Below the pieces are notes generated by a model, which was not told where the DNA came from, ran no database searches, and saw nothing but the letters and a program-made list of their open reading frames with translations. Position numbers and translations under genes: made by a program. A DNA stretch of 64,000 bases. It comes from Deltaproteobacteria bacterium (lineage in GTDB: Bacteria > Desulfobacterota > Binatia > Binatales > Binataceae). The stretch is taken from positions 1 through 64,000 of the forward strand of contig JAKBMB010000009.1 in assembly GCA_021831785.1 (NCBI GenBank). The letters are read 5' to 3'. This document shows, in pieces, positions 9,009 through 18,578 of the stretch. Position 1 is the stretch's first letter. Each line of letters begins with the position of its first letter.

Positions 9009-9782
9009 AGCTGCGTCTAAAGTAATGATCTTAGGTGGGCGCGCCTTGTCCGGCAAGAGGTCAAGGCCCGACTTAGGCTCGCGTAATAGTGCGTAGCAAT
9101 AACATAGACTTCCGATCTACCCGCCGCAGGCAATGCTCGGGGAAAAACGGCGAACATTCTGCGTTCTTGCCTGTTGCTGTGCCTGTTATCGCGCGGAAAC
9201 GCTTCTTCCTTTGCTCGACGTAAAATCGCTTCAAAGCTCCAAACCGACGCTCGAGGACGTTCGTCAACCCGTGACGGCTTCGGCGGGCTCGAGCACGCTC
9301 GCGAGGGTGAGCGGCGGCGGTCAACCGATGCGGGCGGGCGCAGATTCCGCTTCGCTTGCTGAGCTATTCAGGCAGGAGGCCGTCGAGCGGCTCGGCACGC
9401 CGTTCCTCGCCTCGGCGTTGAATGTTGAGAAGAGAAACGCAGGTGCTGAGGAAGCGCCCGCGCGTAGTATAATTTATAAACTGGTCTTGGCCCCGAGCGT
9501 CAATCCGCCGGCGAAGGAGATGGCGCACTCGGTTTCCGTGCCGAGGACGTTGAGGGTTTAAATCCTCATCTACACTTGAAATAATAAGAGTAATTGCAAG
9601 TCTTCATAAACGTCGGTATGCGCCTTGCGTGGCGGGGTTACGATCAATCAATCGGGTTCTTCACCGTCGAGCAGCCCTTGCGCCAGACTCAGAAGGGCAA
9701 GGACTCGTGGCCTTGATTCCAGCCGAGCTATTAGGTTAACGATGTCAGGATTGAGATCCGGTAGGGGCTCAGGAGGATGGTG
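9009..9782. other. Long intergenic region upstream of the HtrA gene
   Basis: About 770 bp without a gene I can support. A plus frame (9133-9561, 142 residues) has no signal, motif or family likeness. A perfect TATAAT at 9468-9473 may be a -10 element of the protease gene, but it lacks a good -35 and would give a 300-base leader. The sequence from 9560 to 9660 is unusually AT-rich for the window. Confidence 0.4.
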
Positions 9783-11354
9783 ATGTTCAGAAGGATGGCT
9801 GTCGTGATTGGCAGCTTGCTTTTAGGGGCAGGTCTGGTTATACCCGCCGCGCACGGGTTCTCGTTGTGGGGTTCTCAGAATGAACCGCAGCAGGGGGCCA
9901 AACCCAGCGAGTCAGGCGGCGTCATGGCGAGCTCCCAGAAGCATGTCGCGCCGCAGGCCGAGGCCGAAGCCAATTCTCCTCGGGTGGCGATTCCGTCGTT
10001 CGCGCCGTTGGTCAAGCGCGTGATGCCGACGGTGGTGAACGTGGCGGTAACGCAGAAGGTCAAAGGACTCGGGTTTCCCGGTTTTGGCGGCGGTGAAGTT
10101 CAGCCCGAGAATCCCCAGGAAGGAGCGCCGGTGCCGGGCCCCTTCGGCCCCCTGGATCCCTTCGAGCAGTTCCGTCGCTTCTTCGGGCAGCCGATGCCGC
10201 GCGAGTTCAAGCAGCACGGGCTGGGCTCCGGCGTGATCGTCTCTTCCGACGGCTATATCATGACCAACAATCACGTGGTGGGCAGCGCCGATGAAATCAA
10301 CGTTACCTTGATGGACAAGCGCGAGTTCAAGGCGAAGGTAGTCGGCAAAGACCCCAAGACCGACCTCGCGCTGATTAAGATTGATGCCAAAGAGCCGCTA
10401 CCCGCCGCGACGTTGGGCGTGTCCTCGGACATTCAGGTCGGTGACTGGGTGGTGGCGATCGGCAATCCCTTCGGCTTCTCGCTGACCGTAACCGCCGGCA
10501 TCGTCAGCGCCAAGGGCCGAGCGCTCGGCGGCAACTACGACAACTATATTCAGACCGACGCCTCGATAAATCCCGGCAACTCCGGAGGCCCTCTGTTCGA
10601 CGCTTCCGGCGCAGCGGTGGGAATCAACACCGCCATCTATAGCCGCACGGGCGAATACGCGGGAATCGGCTTTGCGATTCCGATCGATCTGGCTAAAAGC
10701 GTGATGGAACAGCTCAAGGCTCACGGGCGGGTGGTGCGCGGATGGCTCGGCGTAGAAATTCAGGAAGTAACGCCCGACCTGGCGCACTCATTCGGATTGG
10801 AGAAGCCCGCGGGTGCTTTGGTCGCGAACGTACAGAAAAACAGCCCGGCGGAAAAAGCCGGCATAAAGCGCGGCGATATCATAACTAAGTTCGCCGGCCA
10901 GTCGGTGCGCGAAGAACACGACCTCCCAGAGATTGTCGCGGAGACGCCGATTGACAAGACGGTGAACGTGGAAGTGCTGCGGGGGGGCAAGCTTGAGACC
11001 TTCCAGGTCAAGGTCGGTGAACTGAAGGACACTGAGGTAGCCAACGTCAAGGGCGAGCAGCCAAGCGGCGACTGGGGACTTCAGGTCGCGCAGAACTCGG
11101 CCGATCTTGCGCGTCAATATAATCTGCAGACCGACAAAGGCGTGGTGATCCGCGGCGTGCATCCGGACTCTCCGGCGGCCGATGCGGGACTGCAGCCCGG
11201 AGACGTATTGCTCGAAATCAACCGTCGCAAGGTTGACTCGATCCAGCAATTTCTTGACGAGGCGGGCCGCTCCAAGAAACAGAAGAGCCCGGTGTTATTG
11301 CTCGTGCAAAGAGGTAACTTGTCGATGTTTTTGACGCTCAAGCCGCAGGGTTGA
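9783..11354 (+). CDS. HtrA/DegP-family periplasmic serine protease (Do)
   Basis: Periplasmic trypsin-like protease and chaperone of 523 residues that degrades misfolded envelope proteins. It has a signal peptide (AVVIGSLLLGAGL, cleaved near AHG), a Gln/Pro/Phe-rich LA-loop, the catalytic triad in TNNHVV (His), KTDLALIKI (Asp) and NPGNSGGP (Ser), then PDZ1 (about 330-410) and PDZ2 (about 430-520). The length is typical of DegP/DegQ. The ATG at 9783 is six bases after a perfect AGGAGG (9771-9776); the earlier ATG at 9777 abuts the AGGAGG and is not plausible. It stands alone, with a long upstream region. Confidence 0.93.
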   Translation: MFRRMAVVIGSLLLGAGLVIPAAHGFSLWGSQNEPQQGAKPSESGGVMASSQKHVAPQAEAEANSPRVAIPSFAPLVKRVMPTVVNVAVTQKVKGLGFPGFGGGEVQPENPQEGAPVPGPFGPLDPFEQFRRFFGQPMPREFKQHGLGSGVIVSSDGYIMTNNHVVGSADEINVTLMDKREFKAKVVGKDPKTDLALIKIDAKEPLPAATLGVSSDIQVGDWVVAIGNPFGFSLTVTAGIVSAKGRALGGNYDNYIQTDASINPGNSGGPLFDASGAAVGINTAIYSRTGEYAGIGFAIPIDLAKSVMEQLKAHGRVVRGWLGVEIQEVTPDLAHSFGLEKPAGALVANVQKNSPAEKAGIKRGDIITKFAGQSVREEHDLPEIVAETPIDKTVNVEVLRGGKLETFQVKVGELKDTEVANVKGEQPSGDWGLQVAQNSADLARQYNLQTDKGVVIRGVHPDSPAADAGLQPGDVLLEINRRKVDSIQQFLDEAGRSKKQKSPVLLLVQRGNLSMFLTLKPQG

Positions 11355-11618
11355 AATGGTGCGGAACCATGCTCGCTCAAAGCGGGTCGCTGAAAGCGGG
11401 CGCCGGGCGCGGCTTCGGCCGCCGAGGCTGCGGCTGAGCGTGAATGTCGCCGGGTAACCCGCCGATTTTAGTAAGGTAGGCAATCCGGCGCGCTTGGCTG
11501 GACACGTGGACCCATCGGCAGCTCGCCGATGCGCAGCAATCGGTTGAGTCAGCCGCGACCGCTTGACGTAGCAACTGCGGTCGACAGGCCGCGCGGACTT
11601 AGCTGCGGTTGACGCGGC

Positions 11619-12977
11619 ATGGTCGTCGGCGTGCGGGCGAGTGCGGGGGAGCGTGGGTTCGCGTGCGAGTCGGGTCTTAACCGGCTGCCGCGGGTTCGGC
11701 AAAGGCCGGTGGAAGCACAAGCGCCAGGTCATTCCGAGTTGCCGCCGGCCTCGCGCCGCTGCAAGGTGTTGATCGCCGGGGCCGGGCCCGCAGGGATAGC
11801 CACCGCCCTCTATCTGCTCCACCTTCGGCCTGAGTTGAGCGGGGAGATTGTGGCGCTGGAGAAGCGGCGCCATCCGCGGGCCAAAGTTTGCGCGGGCGGG
11901 CTCATTCCTAGGACGCTCCAGTCGCTGGCCGAGCTCGGGCTTGAGCTGGGGGTGCCTTCGGTGGCCGTTGTGCGCGGGCGGGCGATGACGGAGATCGGCG
12001 CTTTTGAGCACGTCCGCGAGCAGGCGCTCTGCACCATAGTCCGGCGCGATGAGTTCGACCACTGGCTGGCGGATGCGGCCAAGGCCCGCGGGCTGCGGCT
12101 CTACGAAAACGCCGCCGTACAACATGTGGCGCTCGGGCAGCGGGGCGTCAGCGTAGCGTCCGACCGCGGCGTTTTTTGCGCCGACGTGCTGGTTGGAGCT
12201 GACGGTTCGAGCAGCAAGGTCAGGGGCGCGCTGTTCGGCGCGATGAAGAGCGCCGTCGGGCGGGCGCTTACCGCCGACCTTCCGCTCGGCGCGCGGTTTA
12301 GTGAAGAATTTGCGAGCCGGCTATACAGGTTCGACTTTCGATGCGTAGGGTGGGGAATCAAAGGCTACGCCTGGTCGTTTCCGTGCCTGATTGGCGGTCA
12401 ACCCCATCTCAACGTCGGCGTCTACGATCAAACGCCTCACGCGACCGTCGGCGGGAAAGCCGCCAAGCCGCGTCTGGATGAAGCCTTGCGGCGCAGCTTC
12501 CCCGAATTGAAGCTCGATGGTCCCGCGCCGGACGGGCGGCTTTTCAAAGGGGCGCCTATCCGGTGGCATGATGCGGCCGCGCGCTTTGCCCACGGCCGCG
12601 TGCTGCTCGCCGGCGACGCGGCGGGCGTGGATCCAATGATGGGCGAGGGAATCTCCATTGCGTTCGAGCACGGTAAGCTCGCGGCGTTGGCAATTGCGCG
12701 TCTGCTTGACGGCGACGAACGGGCGCCTGCGGATTACGATCGCGCCCTGCACGTGGGCCCGATCGGGCGCAAGCTCAACCGGCTCGCCTCGGCGGCGCGT
12801 CATTTCTATGGTTCCCGCCACCGCTTCTTTTTGCGCGTGATGGCGGCCAGTCGACCGGCGCGAGAGATCGGGTTGGACTGGTACAATGGCGTTGGACGAT
12901 TGGACGAACTGCGAACCGGGGGCGTCGTTATCGAATGGTTGCGCAGGCTGCTGTTGGGCGAGCCTTACGCCCGCTAA
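11619..12977 (+). CDS. Geranylgeranyl-reductase-family FAD-dependent oxidoreductase
   Basis: Flavoprotein of the geranylgeranyl reductase/PHBH-like family, which saturates isoprenoid double bonds or hydroxylates aromatics. Seen: FAD-binding AGAGPAGIATALYLL (about 53-67), the family-typical KVCAGGLIP, the FVADG-like VLVGADGSSSKVR, and the GDAAGVDPMMGEGI motif near residue 330. The first 49 residues are Arg/Pro-rich without family likeness; a GTG at 11766 immediately before the dinucleotide fold may be the true start. Substrates could be menaquinone side chains, archaeal-like lipids or carotenoids. It heads a same-strand run with a metal receptor, a CoA-transferase, a hydrolase and a ClC transporter. 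Confidence 0.82.
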   Translation: MVVGVRASAGERGFACESGLNRLPRVRQRPVEAQAPGHSELPPASRRCKVLIAGAGPAGIATALYLLHLRPELSGEIVALEKRRHPRAKVCAGGLIPRTLQSLAELGLELGVPSVAVVRGRAMTEIGAFEHVREQALCTIVRRDEFDHWLADAAKARGLRLYENAAVQHVALGQRGVSVASDRGVFCADVLVGADGSSSKVRGALFGAMKSAVGRALTADLPLGARFSEEFASRLYRFDFRCVGWGIKGYAWSFPCLIGGQPHLNVGVYDQTPHATVGGKAAKPRLDEALRRSFPELKLDGPAPDGRLFKGAPIRWHDAAARFAHGRVLLAGDAAGVDPMMGEGISIAFEHGKLAALAIARLLDGDERAPADYDRALHVGPIGRKLNRLASAARHFYGSRHRFFLRVMAASRPAREIGLDWYNGVGRLDELRTGGVVIEWLRRLLLGEPYAR

Positions 12978-13164
12978 TGCCGGACGGGGCGCGTTTGCCG
13001 CGTCTTGAGGCGCAGGTGGCTTGCGGCCGAACCCGCGCAGCCGGCGGCGCGGATCGGCGGGCGCGCGGCGAGCCGCCGGAGCGACCGCGAAACTGGAATC
13101 GTCGCCCTTTGGCGCAGGAGGCTTTCGCGGCCGCAAGGCAGGCGCGATTAGTCAGGCCGTAGCC

Positions 13165-14022
13165 GTGACAGCAGTGAGCGGCGTGTTAAGAAGCCAAACC
13201 GACTTTGTTGACGAGCTGGGCTTTGCGCTGAGGTTCGACGAGTTGCCGCGCCGGATCATCTCGCTGGTGCCGAGCCTGACCGAAACGTTGTTCGCGCTCG
13301 GCCTTGAGCAGGAGATCGTCGGGGTCACGGACTACTGTGTTGCGCCAAGCGATCTCGTGGCGCCCTTGCCTAAAGTCGGCGGAACGAAAAACCCGAATCT
13401 CGACGCGATCCTGGGTCTTGAGCCGGACCTGGTAATCGCCAACGCGGAGGAAAATCGCCGCCAGCATGTGGAATGGCTGCGCGCGCGCGGAGTTGCCGTT
13501 TACGTGACTTATCCGCGCAGCGTCGCGGGCGCGCTCGAAACGATTTTGAGCCTCGGCAAGATCGCCGGACGAGAGGCCCGGGCTTCGCTTTTGGCCCGGA
13601 AGATCATCTCCGGCGTAAGCGCAATCGAAGCCCAACTCGGCATCTGGAACAAGCTGAGCTTTCGCGTATTCTGCCCCATCTGGAAGAGGCCGTGGATCAC
13701 GTTCAACGCTGATACCTACGCTCACGACGTGCTGCGCCTGGTCGGCTTCAAGAACGTGTTCGGCGCGGCTACGGAACGCTATCCGCGCGCCAAGCTGGAA
13801 CAAGCGCTCGAGCTGCGCCCGGACGTTATCCTGCTGCCCGACGAGCCTTACGCCTTCGACTCGTCGGACATCGAGGAACTTAAGCAAGCGCTGCCGGCGA
13901 TGCTCGCGCGCCGCGTCGTCCCAATAAGCGGGCGCGACTTGCATTGGTACGGCGCCCACATGGCGAGCGGCTTGACCTCGTTGGCCGCTCTGTTAAACAG
14001 AGTCAGGGCCTCGTTGGTTTGA
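13165..14022 (+). CDS. Helical-backbone metal receptor (BtuF/FecB-like binding protein)
   Basis: Protein of about 285 residues of the periplasmic-binding-protein-2 family that binds cobalamin, haem or ferric siderophores (helical backbone metal receptor). Family features: RIISLVPSLTETLFALGL, VGVTDYC, VGGTKNPNLDAILGLEPDLVIAN, ITFNADTYAHDVLRLVGFKNVF and LRPDVILLPDEPYAF. There is no signal peptide in any start version and no ABC permease or ATPase nearby, so it may be a cytoplasmic member rather than a transporter subunit. The frame opens at 13021, but the added 48 residues are Arg/Gly-rich; GTG codons at 13165, 13174 and 13183 are better starts. Confidence 0.75.
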   Translation: MTAVSGVLRSQTDFVDELGFALRFDELPRRIISLVPSLTETLFALGLEQEIVGVTDYCVAPSDLVAPLPKVGGTKNPNLDAILGLEPDLVIANAEENRRQHVEWLRARGVAVYVTYPRSVAGALETILSLGKIAGREARASLLARKIISGVSAIEAQLGIWNKLSFRVFCPIWKRPWITFNADTYAHDVLRLVGFKNVFGAATERYPRAKLEQALELRPDVILLPDEPYAFDSSDIEELKQALPAMLARRVVPISGRDLHWYGAHMASGLTSLAALLNRVRASLV

Positions 14023-14125
14023 GCGCGGGCGCGGTCAAGCGGCGCGCCGAAGCTCAAGACCGCGGGCCGGCGCTTCGCTATCAATCTGAACTCAGCCGCG
14101 AAGAAGGAATTAGAGGGTTGCCAAG

Positions 14126-15337
14126 ATGACAGCAGGGGGACCGCTCGATGGAGTGAGGGTTTTGGACCTGTCCAAGCTTGCGCCGGGACCGCATTGCACC
14201 ATGATCCTCGGCGATCTGGGTGCGGACGTAATCCGGATCGAAGAGCCCGGACCGCCCACCGGACGCAGAGCCGAGCAGGCCAGAGCGGCGGGAATAAAGC
14301 CCGTGAACGTGGCCGCTCACATGAGCTCGCCTTACAACGCGCTGGCGCGCAACAAACGCTCGATCGGCCTCAATTTGAAGAGCCAGCCCGGCAAGGAGAT
14401 ATACATGCGCCTGGCGCAAAGGGCCGACGTGGTGGTGGAGGAATTCAGACCCGGCGTGGCCGAGCGGCTGGGAATAAGCTACGAGACCATCTCCGCGCGC
14501 AACCCGCGGCTCATCTACTGCGCGATCACCGGCTACGGCCAGGACGGCCCCTACCGCGACCTCGTCGGTCACGACCTCAACTACATCGCGACCGCCGGCG
14601 CGCTGTCGATTATCGGGCGCCCCAACCAGCCGCCGGCTATCCCGCACAATCTGCTCGCCGATTACGCCGGGGGCGGGATGCACGCCGCGATTGGAATTCT
14701 CGCCGCCCTTTTCGCGCGTCATCAAACCGGCCGCGGGCAGTACGTTGATGTGGCGATGTTGGACGGCACGATGCTGCTCTTGGCTCAGGCCTTTTCCGGC
14801 TACTTCGCCAGCAACCGCGTCCTCGCGCGCGGCGAGAGCCCGTTTGACGGCGGGGCGCCGTTCTTCGACGCCTACCTCACCAAGGACGACAAGTACGTGA
14901 CTATCGCTTCGATCGAGCCGTGGTTTTTCGCCAACCTCTGCCGCGCGCTCGGGCGCGAGGACTTGGTCGTGATGCGCGAGGACAAAAGCCGATATCCCGA
15001 GATGCGGCGCGCGTTCGAAGAAACCTTCCGCCAGAGGACCCGCGACGAATGGTTCGAACTGCTGAGCAAGACCGACGTCTGTGTCGGCAGGATGTTGACC
15101 CTGGACGAGGTTGAAGGCGATCCGCAGGTCAAGGCGCGCCGGATGGTGCTTGAGCTCGACACGCCTGGCGGCGACCGCGTCAAGCAGGTCGGCGTATCGC
15201 TCAAGTTCTCCGACACGCCCGGTTCCGTGCGCCGCCTGGCGCCCCAACTCGGCCAGCATACGGACGAGATATTGCGCGAGCTCGGCTACCGAGACGCCGA
15301 TATCGCGCGATGGCGCGAGCAGGGCGCGCTGAAATAG
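14126..15337 (+). CDS. CaiB/BaiF family CoA-transferase
   Basis: Class III CoA-transferase of 403 residues that moves CoA between a donor acyl-CoA and an acid acceptor through an aspartyl-CoA intermediate. Seen: GVRVLDLSKLAPGP at the N-terminus, LGADVIRIEEPG, RNKRSIGLNLKS, ADVVVEEFRPGVAERLG, the ITGYGQDGP stretch and GHDLNYIATAG, with the catalytic Asp of the family expected at GHDLNY. GRGQYVDVAMLDG and C-terminal LSKTDVCVGRM fit alpha-methylacyl-CoA racemase-like members. A GAGG precedes the ATG. It could be a racemase or a transferase; the sequence does not decide. Confidence 0.9.
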   Translation: MTAGGPLDGVRVLDLSKLAPGPHCTMILGDLGADVIRIEEPGPPTGRRAEQARAAGIKPVNVAAHMSSPYNALARNKRSIGLNLKSQPGKEIYMRLAQRADVVVEEFRPGVAERLGISYETISARNPRLIYCAITGYGQDGPYRDLVGHDLNYIATAGALSIIGRPNQPPAIPHNLLADYAGGGMHAAIGILAALFARHQTGRGQYVDVAMLDGTMLLLAQAFSGYFASNRVLARGESPFDGGAPFFDAYLTKDDKYVTIASIEPWFFANLCRALGREDLVVMREDKSRYPEMRRAFEETFRQRTRDEWFELLSKTDVCVGRMLTLDEVEGDPQVKARRMVLELDTPGGDRVKQVGVSLKFSDTPGSVRRLAPQLGQHTDEILRELGYRDADIARWREQGALK

Positions 15338-15385
15338 CGAGCGGATGTGGTGAAATAGCGAGCCGGCGCGGTGACATAGCGAAGT
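15330..15385. repeat. 21-bp tandem repeat carrying serial in-frame stops
   Basis: TGAAATAGCG recurs at 15330 and 15351, and as TGACATAGCG at 15372, with a period of 21 bp. The first unit contains the stop codon of the CoA-transferase, and since 21 is a multiple of three the later units repeat that TAG in frame. It is a minor local duplication at the gene end. Confidence 0.7.
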
Positions 15386-15511
15386 CAGCCGCGCCGGCAG
15401 TGCCTTTCATCGTAGGCTTGCTTGGCGGGCTAAGCGGCACCAATCGCGGCCGGCCGCGACTTAGAGTCAGCACCCAACTGCGGCCGGGCGCAACTGAGGA
15501 GGCAGGTTAGC

Positions 15512-16390
15512 GTGAGCGAAAGCATACTCGGGCCCACGTCCCACTATTTTTACTCGCAGCGCCTTAAGCTTCACTATGTGGACTGGGGCAATCAGGCGAA
15601 GCCCCTGCTGGTTCTGGTTCACGGCAGCCAGGACCATTGCCGCAACTGGGACTGGGTGGCGCTCGAACTGCGCCGCTACTTTCATATTGTCGCGCCCGAC
15701 TTGCGCGGCCACGGCGATTCGGACTGGGCTATCGGCGGGAGCTACGCGATGATCGATTACGTCCTTGACCTGGCCCAACTTATGGACGTGCTCGACAATC
15801 CGCAAACTTTCGTTATCGGACACTCCTTGGGCGGCGGGGTGGTGCTCCAGTACGCCGGGGTGTTTCCCGAACGGGTCGAAAAAGTGATCTCAATCGAAGG
15901 GCTCGGCCCGCCGCTCTCGATGATCAAGCACGCGCCGGCGCACGAGCGGATGCGCACCTGGATCGGCGCGATGCGCGAGTTGGCCGCGCGCAAGGCGCGT
16001 CATTACTCGACCGTCGCGCAGACCGTGGAGCGCATGCGCGAGGCCAATCCCAATTTGACTCAAGAGCAGGCTTTTCATCTCACCGTTCACGGCGTGCGCC
16101 GCAACGAGGACGGAACCTACTCCTGGAAATTCGACAATTACACCCGTTCGACTTCTCCCTTTCGATTCAACCTTGACGAGGCCAAGGAGATCTGGAGCCG
16201 CATCGCCTGTCCGTGCCTCTTGATCCAGGGCGGCGAGTCAAAAAAGTGGAGCATCGACTGGGAGATGGACCGGCGCGCCGATGCTTTCCGCGATGCGCAA
16301 AAACTCACGATCGAAGGCGCCGGTCATTGGGTTCACCACGATCGTCTGGACGGCTTTCTTAACGCGGTGCGCCGATTCTTCGGCCTGTGA
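15512..16390 (+). CDS. Alpha/beta hydrolase
   Basis: Alpha/beta-hydrolase-fold enzyme of 292 residues. The family signature is clear: VHGSQDHCRNWDWVA (oxyanion region), HIVAPDLRGHGDS, the nucleophile elbow GHSLGG near residue 105, an Asp/Glu region around CLLIQGGES, and the catalytic His in EGAGHWVHHD near residue 275. It resembles epoxide-hydrolase/haloalkane-dehalogenase-like members; the substrate is unknown. It starts at a GTG preceded by GAGGAGG about ten bases upstream. Its stop overlaps the GTG start of the ClC gene (GTGA), indicating translational coupling. Confidence 0.88.
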   Translation: MSESILGPTSHYFYSQRLKLHYVDWGNQAKPLLVLVHGSQDHCRNWDWVALELRRYFHIVAPDLRGHGDSDWAIGGSYAMIDYVLDLAQLMDVLDNPQTFVIGHSLGGGVVLQYAGVFPERVEKVISIEGLGPPLSMIKHAPAHERMRTWIGAMRELAARKARHYSTVAQTVERMREANPNLTQEQAFHLTVHGVRRNEDGTYSWKFDNYTRSTSPFRFNLDEAKEIWSRIACPCLLIQGGESKKWSIDWEMDRRADAFRDAQKLTIEGAGHWVHHDRLDGFLNAVRRFFGL

Positions 16391-18426
16391 CTTACACCGC
16401 CGACAACCTGCGGCCCGCCGCGGCTCAGGCGGGCAGCCAGATCGCGCGGGCGCTGCGCGTAGGACCCGGCCAGTTCGAGTACGCCCGCTTGATCGGCGCC
16501 GCGGCGCTGGTGGGAATCTTCGGCGCGATGGCGAACCTGGCTTTCCGCTGGCTGATCGCCGAGAGCGCCTGGGTGTTCCTCGTTTTTGAGTGGCAGCGGT
16601 TGCGGATTCCCCTGGTGCTGGTTCTGGTCAGCGGCGCGGTGCCCTTGCTGGCGTTGCATTATTTGTTCCCCGGTGAAGTGCTAGGCTACGGATTCCCCGG
16701 CTTTCTCGCCGTGCTTCATTTAGGTGGGGCGAAGATTGAGCGCCGTTGGATTTTTATCAAGACGCTGGCGGCGGCGATCTCGCTCGGTGCCGGCGCCTCG
16801 GTGGGCCGCGAGGGGCCTATCGCGCAGGTGGGCGGTTCAATCGGCGCGACCGTGGCGCAGGCGATCAAACTCACTCCCGGCCGGCGCAAAGTGCTCGTGG
16901 CCTGCGGCGCCGGGGCGGCGATCGCGACCACCTTTAACGCGCCCATCGGCGGCCTGCTGTTCGCCCAGGAGATAATTCTGCTCGGCGACATGGAGCTCGC
17001 CAGCTTGACCCTGCTGATTATCGCCACCACCAGCGCAGTGATTACCTCTCACGCCCTGGCCGGCAACGCGGCGGCCTTTCGTGTCGGGGCGTTCGAGTTT
17101 CTGAGCGACGTCGAATTAGCGACATACGCCGCAATGGGCTTGTTCATGGGGCTTCTGTCGGCGGGCTTTATCAGGCTGTTCTATCTGACGCGCGGATGGT
17201 TCGGCGCGCGCGACTATCCGGTATGGGCGCGGCTCGGTTGTGGCCTGGCGATCGTTGGTCTTATCGCCACGGCCCTGCCCGAGAACTTGTCCGACGGATA
17301 CCCGGTGATCAACGCCGCGCTGGCTGGCCGCTTGGCGCCGAGCCGGATGGCGCTTTTGGCGGTAGCCAAGATTGTTGCTTCATGTGTCTCGCTCGGATGC
17401 GGTGCGCCGGGCGGCGTTTTCGGTCCGATTTTCTTCATCGGTACGATGGTTGGTGGGACGTTTCGCGGCGTCTCCACCTTGCTCGCGCCCAAATTAACCG
17501 GGCCCAGGGGTTCGTACGCCTTGGTGGGTCTCGGCACGTTTCTCGCGGCGACCACGCGCGCCCCGCTGACCGCGGTGTTTTTGCTCTTCGAGATGACTCG
17601 CAGCTACACGATCGCGCTTCCCATCCTGGTCAGCAGCACGCTCGCCTTGCTGGTCTCGCGCCGCCTCGAACGCGAGTCGATTGACACTTACGCGCTGGCG
17701 CTCGACGGGAAAAGCTTGGAGATCGGGCGCGAACGTTTGGTGATGAAGCAGATACCGGTGGCGGACGTTATGACCACCGACTCCATCGCTCTATCTGCTG
17801 AAGCGCCCTTGGTCGAGGTGCTCAGAGTCGCGGGCGACGCCTCGCTCAGCAGCCTGCCCGTCGTTGACCGCGACGGCGGACTGGTCGGCACGATTTCCGT
17901 GCGCGATCTGCTGGCGCTGCTCGCGACCGGAATCGATCTCGGCCCGCTGGTCAACGCCTACGACTTATGTCGACGCTCCGCACCCGTCGTCACGCCGGCT
18001 TCGAATATCGACGAAGCGCTGCAAGCGATGGATTTCGACATTTTGAACGAGTTAGCGGTCGTTGAGGCCGGCGAAAAGCGCCAGTTGGCCGGCATCGTGA
18101 CCCGCCAAGCCATCGCGCAGGCCGCCAGCCGCGCCGCGATCTCGCTATCCGCGGTGTCAGCAGCCGACGCTGATATCCCCTGGTCAACGGGCTACCGCGT
18201 GATCCGGGTGACGATCCCGGCCGGCGCGGCGGGCAAAACTCTGCGCGAGCTCGAACCGCGGGCGAAATTCGGCGTAAGCGTGCTCGCCGTGTGCGACGCC
18301 GCCAAGCCCACTGGCGGGTTTATGCTCGGCGACCCCGACCGACCGCTCAAGGGCGGAGACGTTATCGTGGCGGCGGGCCGTCCGAGCGCGCTGCGTCTTT
18401 TTCAACGCGAGCTGGCGCAGCCTTAA
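16387..18426 (+). CDS. ClC-family chloride transporter with CBS pair and RCK-C-type domain
   Basis: ClC chloride channel or H+/Cl- exchanger of 679 residues. The membrane part spans about 35-435 with the family signatures GYGFPGFL, GREGPIAQVGG and APGGVFGPIFF; the N-terminal GSGIP-type motif reads GYGFP, so the usual selectivity Ser is changed. The cytosolic part has two CBS domains (about 455-575; VADVMTTD, VGTISVRDLL) that often bind adenosine nucleotides, then a TrkA-C/RCK-C-like domain (about 598-679; IPAGAAGKTLREL, LKGGDVIVAAG). It starts at a GTG overlapping the hydrolase stop. It is convergent with the Ser/Thr kinase gene, 152 bp away. Confidence 0.92.
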   Translation: MTYTADNLRPAAAQAGSQIARALRVGPGQFEYARLIGAAALVGIFGAMANLAFRWLIAESAWVFLVFEWQRLRIPLVLVLVSGAVPLLALHYLFPGEVLGYGFPGFLAVLHLGGAKIERRWIFIKTLAAAISLGAGASVGREGPIAQVGGSIGATVAQAIKLTPGRRKVLVACGAGAAIATTFNAPIGGLLFAQEIILLGDMELASLTLLIIATTSAVITSHALAGNAAAFRVGAFEFLSDVELATYAAMGLFMGLLSAGFIRLFYLTRGWFGARDYPVWARLGCGLAIVGLIATALPENLSDGYPVINAALAGRLAPSRMALLAVAKIVASCVSLGCGAPGGVFGPIFFIGTMVGGTFRGVSTLLAPKLTGPRGSYALVGLGTFLAATTRAPLTAVFLLFEMTRSYTIALPILVSSTLALLVSRRLERESIDTYALALDGKSLEIGRERLVMKQIPVADVMTTDSIALSAEAPLVEVLRVAGDASLSSLPVVDRDGGLVGTISVRDLLALLATGIDLGPLVNAYDLCRRSAPVVTPASNIDEALQAMDFDILNELAVVEAGEKRQLAGIVTRQAIAQAASRAAISLSAVSAADADIPWSTGYRVIRVTIPAGAAGKTLRELEPRAKFGVSVLAVCDAAKPTGGFMLGDPDRPLKGGDVIVAAGRPSALRLFQRELAQP

Positions 18427-18578
18427 GCGCAGGAGTGGTTCCGCTCTATGATGCGCGCGCCCGCAGCCATGCCGCAGCGCGCTGACCGCCCTAGGGCCGG
18501 TCTTAAGCACGCGCCTCGGACGCGCCCGCCGCTCGCTCGCGGCGAAGCCTTGCGCCCCCCGGCGCCCTGGCGCAACAC

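Noticed and set aside
9133-9561. Open frame of 142 residues on the plus strand before the HtrA gene
   Set aside because: No signal, motif, family likeness or ribosome-binding site; composition looks like chance in GC-rich DNA.
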